24,468 bases of DNA. Source: Nemertoderma westbladi (lineage: Eukaryota > Xenacoelomorpha > Nemertodermatida > Nemertodermatidae). This document shows positions 19,297-24,468 of the stretch, one piece after another. Under the pieces are notes generated by a model. That model saw nothing but the letters and a program-made list of their open reading frames with translations, was not told the origin of the DNA and ran no database searches. Every line of letters starts with the position of its first letter. The first letter of the stretch is position 1. The stretch covers positions 1-24,468 of the forward strand of contig JAUCBJ010005667.1 of the NCBI GenBank assembly GCA_032718475.1. Reading direction: 5' to 3'. Made by a program: the position numbers and the translations under genes.

Positions 19297-19489
19297 CTCC
19301 CCGTGGTTTTTTTTTATTATAATTCTGAAACAAACGCAGTTGGGAATCTGAAATTTTATGACTTTTCCTAAAAATGTCTTCCTAGTAGTGAAAACCGTTT
19401 TCAAAAATATTGGGTAGTTTTCGAGTTATAGCACCATTTTTTAACCCAACTTTTGGCACTTTTTTTGAGACGTTTTTTGAAAATTACAT

Positions 19490-20310
19490 TTCATTAAATA
19501 TTAATTGTAACATCTCTATTTTTGATTTATACCGGTTTTTTGGTGTTAGCAATTGGATGGAATTTATATAAATTAATTTGGAAATTTCAAACTTGTTTTT
19601 TTCGGCGGGTGCCAAATTTTGGTGCCAGCACCAAATTTTGAAATATGTCAATTTTGTAAATTGATTGTTTGAAACTTGTTTTTTACGCAATTGGGGTTTT
19701 TTGGGGTTCTGGTTTCGATGAAATATATACGAGTTGCACCAAGCGTATCAAACTTCTATTTTTCGGTGCGTTGTGCAAATTTTGGTGCTAGCACGAAATT
19801 TTGAAAATCCATTCAATAGATAAAATTGCTTGTGACAATTTATTTCTTGCGTTTTAGAGGTTTATGGCTGTTCTGAATTCAATGGAATATATAATTATCG
19901 AACTAGACATCTCAAACTTGTATTTTTCGGAAATGGGTGCAAAATGTGGTGCTAGCACCAAATTTTGAAAACCATCAAATATATCAATTGATTGTGTCAC
20001 CTTGTTTCTTGCGGTATACTGGTTTGTTAGGGTTCTGAATTCAATGGAATCAGTAAAAATTTCATAAGAGATTTCAAACTTGTATTTTGTCGCCGGTGGG
20101 TGAAAATTGTTGTGCCGGCACCAAATTTTGGAAAATGAGTAAATTGATCAGTAGATAGTATCATCTTGTTTCTTGCGTTATATGGGTTTATGAGGGTCCT
20201 GAATCCGATGGAATCAATAAAAACAGCACTGGAGATCGCAAACTTTGGTCAAACTTTGGATTTTTGGTGATGGGTACGAAATTTGGTGCTAGCACCAAAA
20301 TTTGCCAAAT
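19490..20310. repeat. ~162-bp tandem repeats inside TTAA element copy 2
   Basis: The shared TCAAACTT motif is at 19587, 19748, 19912, 20074 and about 20237 (spacings 161-164). The register is the same as in copy 1, so the repeats were present before the two copies separated. Confidence 0.85.
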
Positions 20311-20765
20311 TACGCCGAAAAATACAAGTAGCAATGATCTGGCATATTTGAAATGTATTCCATTAGAATCAGCGCCCTAAAAAACCTGAAAATGTGAATT
20401 TATAGCATCGTATAAGTTAATTAAAAATTTTGTGTTCTAATTGAAAAGTGCTGGTTACTTGTTTTTTTCATTTTTTTCCTACGCATAGAGGACTAAACAG
20501 CCATTTATGGTAATCATATCATTTTTAAATATTTTCCAATGTATTTTGCGCCCCAGAAAACCTGTATTAAAAAACAATTGGCCTAAAAATGTAACTTTCA
20601 AATTTTGTGAAAATTGTGCACTACTTATAATTTTGGTGCTACAATATTACCACCCCAGTACATTTTTTCGAAATTTTTTTTTTCGGTCGGATCCAGACTA
20701 GTGATACCTACGTACAAACAAAAAATCAGACGTTTTCGTTAATATTTGTAGATTTTAGAAGGAGG

Positions 20766-20778
20766 GGTCAATATGACC
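20766..20778. promoter_or_regulatory. GGTCA-ATA-TGACC palindrome, copy 2 right
   Basis: The fourth occurrence of the motif in the window, again next to the C run at the right end of the element. Confidence 0.35.
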
Positions 20779-20832
20779 CCCCCCCCCCCGGTATTTGTAC
20801 AGCATTTTATAGCCCGGTACTAATAGGGTTAA

Positions 20833-21956
20833 TATAAAAGAAGCCCATGCGCGTTAAATTTTAATGCGGTTTTAATGAACTATTATTCATTCAGTTTTTG
20901 TTGGGAGAATCATGTGAACGACCACCTAAATTTGTATAAAATTTTGGATAATAGTTTAACAAGTTAACAATCGTATTTTTTGAAATTTTCTTGCTCTACT
21001 AGAAAATAGACATGTTGAACATGTAATTATTACACATCTTCTGCATTTTTGAACGAATTTATTTACAAGTATGCGAGGTGGGGTTCAAGTCACCCACCCT
21101 AGGTGTCAAGTCTCCCCCCATTGAGGGAGACTTGGACTTTTTTTCGAAAATACGAATAATTGGTTTAATTTAAAAAGTTTAAGACTTGAAATTCTCAAAC
21201 TCTCACATAATGATAGCAATCATAAATGTAATGTGAAAAAGTTAAAACGGCATTGAATAATTTATTTATCTGTTCTTTAGAGCGATTATAACTTTTGGGT
21301 TTCAAGTATCCCTCACTCACCCTACCACATGAAATTTGAAATATATTGTTTTACCTCCCTCATCCATACTGGGTACGTCAGAATATTTATTTTCGCTTTC
21401 AATCCTTAAATACAAGCGTTTGAAAAGTAATTAAAGAGCCTCAAGATGATGCTAAAACTTGCCACTTCAGAATGCTAATATTCCACTCAATTTTATTAAG
21501 ATTCAGAGGGGGGTGATTGTATTTTTGATATTATTTTTTGTTATTTATGCTAGCTACACAGTAGTGTTTTTTCCAAGTATCTATTGTAAATGAACTTAGC
21601 TAAATTATGATTTTTGGTCAACAAATCGAGCAGTTGCTGATCTTGCAGAAGATTCATGACTGGTAGATTACAAACAAACGACAAATGTGCTGAGGTCGAT
21701 TTCTTGTCAGTCTCAAATAATCACAATCTCACAATCAAAATAACATGTCGCAGCTCCGATCCCTGATTAAAGAAAATATCGACGTTGATGAAGTTTTATC
21801 ATTTAGTAACAGAAGCCATCCACCCACATGCTCGAGCATACCAACCTTTGAGCTTAAAGTATGCTCATCAATCATTATTATGATGATCTAAGGACATGCG
21901 TAGAACATAGTCAACCACAATTATGAACAATTAATAGCAGATAGGGGGAGATCCAC
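20833..21956. other. Foldback interior, right of nested element
   Basis: No gene is seen. It holds a perfect hairpin CAAGTCTCCC..GGGAGACTTG (21107-21134). A segment at about 21373-21430 (GTCAGAATATTTATTTTCGC.., TACAAGCGTTTGAAAA) is an inverted partial copy of the right arm at about 22128-22180. It also holds the 45-bp direct copy of the left interior (about 21580-21621). The interior therefore contains rearranged pieces of the element itself. Confidence 0.6.
21107..21134. other. 10-bp perfect hairpin in foldback interior
   Basis: CAAGTCTCCC, an 8-nt loop and GGGAGACTTG. The GGGAGAC word is shared with the arms (GGGAGACACGGGG). Confidence 0.6.
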
Positions 21957-22480
21957 CTGTGTTTAGTTTATTGTTTTGGTTAAAATAACATGCCACTGTA
22001 ACCTGCTCCTCTCCCTAAATTGAGAATTTAACATTGAGGCGGGATATTAATTCGTCAAGGCGGGTTTTGCGTCCAGTTTCCCCGTGTCTCCCTAATAGAT
22101 AGTAATTAAATAGACTCAATAAATTTTCAAACGCATGTAGTTAATTAAGTATTGAAAGCGAAAATAAATATTCTGACGCGTTAATTGGTGGCCAAGTCAC
22201 TGAATTAAGACACAATAATTCCAGGAGATGGTGTAGGTACGCACCAACGAAGTGGAACTGGCATTTACCAATAATATATAAAAATAGCTATTAAAATAAG
22301 TTGTTTCAAAATTATAATACTTACTATTGAAATGAATCATAAAAAAATGTTCTAGAAGACTTTTATTATAAAATCCTTCAAATATATGAAAAATGATTTT
22401 AAAAACGTGTGCCTACTAAATTTAGTAGGGAGAATGCAGCTTTCATGGTCGTACAGTATATATACGTGTAGTAGGTCATG
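21957..22480 (-). repeat. Right arm of foldback element
   Basis: Inverse match to the left arm, with the palindrome at 22412-22429. Two differences stand out. About 100 bp (about 22155-22257) is absent from the left arm, and about 15 bp (CAGTATATATACGTG) is added near the outer end. Confidence 0.88.
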
Positions 22481-22587
22481 ATATATCATATACAATTACA
22501 CAATAGCACAAAATCTACTGTATTACCTACCGTATAATTAGGTCATTGGTGGTTCGTAAATATATAAACCAAAACAAATAATGATAA
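22481..22587. other. Flank right of foldback element
   Basis: AT-rich, beginning with the target-site copy ATATATC. If the exon at 22588-22745 is real, this would hold its 3' untranslated region on the minus strand. No AATAAA signal is evident on that strand. Confidence 0.4.
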
Positions 22588-22745
22588 CTAAAGATTCTTC
22601 AACGTATTTTCATTGCTCCACCGAACCTTTCGGCCAACTTGGACCCTTAGATACGGCTTGTAATCCAAAGTAGGATGCGCCATAGCTCCATCAGGATTGA
22701 TGAAGAACCACAGGTTATGACACAGGCCTTTTACATTGGAGTTAT
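22588..22745 (-). CDS. Candidate terminal exon of an unknown gene
   Basis: On the minus strand an acceptor-like TTAATAATTCAG is followed by an open stretch of 51 codons ending in TAG at 22588. The translation includes NVKGLCHNLWFFINPDGAM and ends WSNENTLKNL. Its composition is balanced and protein-like (Trp, Cys, Pro and Gly), unlike the AT-biased frames elsewhere in the window. It would begin with two bases of a split codon, which fits the phase of the candidate upstream exon (23484-23639). The protein family is not recognised. No polyadenylation signal is clear. It could also be the remains of a mobile-element ORF. Confidence 0.4.
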
Positions 22746-22962
22746 CTGAATTATTAACACGAGAGAAAATGGAAAATATATAATACAGTATTATAATTTA
22801 TATATAATAATATGTAATACAGATTTAAATGTATTAACTCTATTAATCACAAATATAGTGTCGGCATCCTCCGTTCTAGAATATTTGAAAAGAATTCGGA
22901 ATGATGTATTATATGCTACTATCACTTTACGTAGATTTTCTACTCGAAATGTGGATCATGTG

Positions 22963-23076
22963 TTATGTCTGTGTTTTGGTTTGTTTTAATTCTGGGGGTA
23001 GTGAATTCCATGTTAAGGTCCTGTTGAATTTGAGTGATCTTTGGGTTGATACTATGTTGACACAAGGTATAAAATG
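22963..23076 (-). pseudogene. LINE-like reverse transcriptase C-terminal remnant
   Basis: 37 codons lie between stops and read ...STQRSLKFNRTLTWNSLPPELKQ. 'RS...F....WNSLPPELR' is a very common ending of the ORF2 product in CR1/Jockey-type LINEs, just downstream of the reverse transcriptase. An in-frame stop lies just upstream at 23077-23079, and nothing LINE-like continues in either direction, so this is a short dead fragment. It lies within the candidate intron 22746-23483. Confidence 0.4.
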
Positions 23077-23259
23077 TTATTTGTTGAATCTACGGAGCCC
23101 CTAAAGGAAAAAAAAGATTTATCTATAGCGCTCCACGGCATCAATCGTCCATGGGTGGAATATAAACAATTCCTTACGCAATTCTTATGTCCAGTAATCA
23201 CATAGTCTGCAGGCCTTGTTGAAGCCTTGTGAAAATTAAAAAAAAGAAAATAAAACAAT

Positions 23260-23470
23260 TATTTACTTGGTGTGGTTAGTTATTATTTATTATAATAATT
23301 AAATAGACAATTATAAACAAGCAGATATAATTTATTTAATACAGACAAACAATCAAATAAAGATAATTTATTCAAAACAGAAAAAGGAAAATGTATTAAA
23401 GAAATATGATTAAAGTGATTAAAGATTGATTGATTATTATAACTATAATTATTAGTAATTAATTAATTCA
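23260..23470. other. AT-rich simple sequence
   Basis: TTATTTATT, AATTAATT and ATTGATTGATT words dominate. No gene or larger repeat is seen. Confidence 0.6.
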
Positions 23471-23483
23471 ATTATTGAATTAC

Positions 23484-23639
23484 TCATAAGAAAATTGATC
23501 AGCATAGTTGATTCATACTGTTCAAGAGGCCCGCGGACGCGATCCACAACAATGAATTTGAGTAAACTTGTAACCAGGTCATCTCTATCTTGGTATTTCA
23601 TCGCAAGGTTAAATCCACCAATTAAACCTATGAGATCTT
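23484..23639 (-). CDS. Candidate coding exon of an unknown gene
   Basis: This is part of an open minus-strand frame (23452-23769). The portion before the minisatellite reads DLIGLIGGFNLAMKYQDRDDLVTSLLKFIVVDRVRGPLEQYESTMLINFL, which is amphipathic and protein-like. A donor-like A/GTAATT at 23484/23483 would leave one base of a codon, compatible with the two-base start of the exon at 22745. A possible acceptor CGCAG/AAG lies at 23640/23639 but its pyrimidine tract is poor, so the 5' limit is uncertain. The family is not recognised. The plus-strand frame at 23495-23752 is its shadow. Confidence 0.35.
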
Positions 23640-23649
23640 CTGCGTTCGA

Positions 23650-24468
23650 AACTAACCCGCTTATAACCCGGCCTGATTGCCAACTAACCCGGTACCATTG
23701 CCAACGAACCCAGCCCCATCGCCAACTAACGCATAATCCTCGCCACCTATAACCCGCCCTGATCACCAACTAACCCAGCCCCATCGCCAACTAACCTGGC
23801 ACCATTGCCAATGAACCCGGCCCCATCACCAAGTAACGCAGCATCCTCAACCACCTATAACCCGGCCTGATCACCAACTAACCCAGCCCCATCGCCAACT
23901 AACCCGGCACCATTGCCAATGAACCCAGCCCCATCGCCAACTAACGCAGCATCCTCGCCACCTATAACCCGATCCGATCGCCAACGAACCCAACCCCATC
24001 ACCAACTAACGCAGCATCCTCGCCACCTATAACCCGGCCCGATCGCCAACTAACCTGGCACCATCGCCTACTAACCTGGCACCATTGCCAACAAACCCAG
24101 CCTCATCGCCAACTAACGCAGCATCCTCGCCACCTATAACCTGGCCTGATCGCCAACTAACCCGGCACCATCACCAACTAACCCGGCACTATTGCCAACG
24201 AACCCAGCCCAATCGCCAACTAATGCAGCATCCTCGCCACCTATAACCCGGCCTGATCGCCAACTAACCCGGCACCATTGCCAACTAACCCGACACCATT
24301 GCCAATGAACCCAGCCCCATCACCAACTAACGCAGCATCCTCACCACCTATAACCCGGCCCGACAGCCAATTAACCCAGACCCATCACCAACTAACACCG
24401 CATCCTCGCCACCTATAACCCGGTCCGATTGCCAACTAACCCGGCACCATCGCCAACTACTACTAGGA
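23650..24468. repeat. Minisatellite, 21-22-bp monomers in 107/65-bp blocks
   Basis: Monomers such as CGCCAACTAACCCGGCACCA vary in order. CCTATAAC, which marks a block end, recurs at 23746, 23854, 23961, 24026, 24133, 24240, 24347 and 24412 (spacings 108, 107, 65, 107, 107, 107 and 65). The blocks therefore hold five or three monomers. Neither length is a multiple of three, so the repeat is not coding over distance. It continues past the window end. Confidence 0.93.

Larger units (their letters stand above)
19260..20828. mobile_element. piggyBac-like non-autonomous element, copy 2 (nested)
   Basis: A 1569-bp element flanked by TTAA (19256-19259 and 20829-20832), the same family and orientation as 15899-17466 and aligned along its full length. 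It sits inside the foldback element, so it inserted after that element. The left G run is only 9 long and interrupted (GGTGGG). The right C run is 13. An extra GGTGCCAGCACC appears at about 19620, where copy 1 is shorter by a few bases. Confidence 0.87.
18248..22480. mobile_element. Foldback transposon related to the P-like element
   Basis: The ends read CATGACCTACTA..TAGTAGGTCATG. GATATATC lies immediately before the left end (18240-18247) and also at 22480-22487, giving an 8-bp target duplication if the last G is shared (7 bp otherwise). P elements make 8-bp duplications. The inverted arms extend about 430 bp. Left 18248-18469 pairs with right 22258-22479. Left about 18488-18675 pairs with about 21957-22153. 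The right arm has about 100 bp not present on the left. Ends share ACGACC, GCTGCA and the ACTAAATTTAGT palindrome with the transposon at 11450-15537. No transposase is inside. Without the nested TTAA element it is about 2.66 kb. Confidence 0.85.

Noticed and set aside
19006-19371. 121-codon plus-strand frame
   Set aside because: It crosses the TTAA insertion boundary at 19260, so it joins two unrelated sequences, and its composition reflects AT bias.
23495-23752. 85-codon plus-strand frame
   Set aside because: It is a shadow of the minus-strand exon candidate and runs into the minisatellite.

Overview
This looks like intergenic or intronic DNA from an animal nuclear genome. It is AT-rich and dominated by repeats. 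It carries a THAP-domain P-element-like transposase, piggyBac-like MITEs with TTAA target sites, a LINE-like fragment, minisatellites and long C/G homopolymers. I infer a marine invertebrate, perhaps an echinoderm or other invertebrate deuterostome, from the overall texture (frequent 'taggcctac' words, poly-C runs, P-like elements). This is a low-confidence inference. No rRNA or tRNA gene, CRISPR array or bacterial-style operon was seen.

Layout. (1) 1-8119: a tandem array with a 1738-bp period. It holds four whole units and one partial unit, each built of diverged sub-modules and carrying clusters of AGGTCA-type half-sites and several perfect hairpins. The right edge of the array falls exactly at the end of a full unit, 20 bp after a GC-rich hairpin. 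(2) 8120-9480: AT-rich unassigned sequence with a C23 run and a 16-bp perfect palindrome. (3) About 9490-10235: five diverged tandem repeats of about 149 bp, each with CCAATCA in the same place. (4) 10236-11449: unassigned, including a strong hairpin at 10993-11015. (5) 11450-15537: a P-element-like DNA transposon with about 52-bp inverted ends, a minus-strand transposase pseudogene broken by two frameshifts (one caused by a 17-bp tandem duplication), and 62-bp repeats beside the left end. (6) 15899-17466: a 1568-bp non-autonomous element flanked by TTAA. (7) 17655-18017: a possible smaller, older TTAA element, followed by a 25-bp minisatellite. (8) 18248-22480: a foldback transposon with inverted arms of about 430 bp and a GATATATC target duplication. 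Its ends match the design of the P-like element. It carries a second copy of the TTAA element at 19260-20828. (9) 22481-24468: two minus-strand exon-like segments with compatible splice phase, a LINE-like fragment in the interval between them, and a minisatellite with 107/65-bp higher-order structure that runs off the window.

How the parts relate. The P-like transposon and the foldback element share terminal CATGACCTACTATA..ACGACC and a subterminal palindrome around ACTAAATTTAGT. The foldback is therefore probably a non-autonomous relative that was mobilised by this kind of transposase. The TTAA element inserted into the foldback after the foldback had landed. The only host-gene evidence is the weak exon pair at the right end. 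The most unusual signals are the half-site clusters and hairpin-bounded unit of the large array, and the GGTCA-ATA-TGACC palindromes at both ends of each TTAA element.
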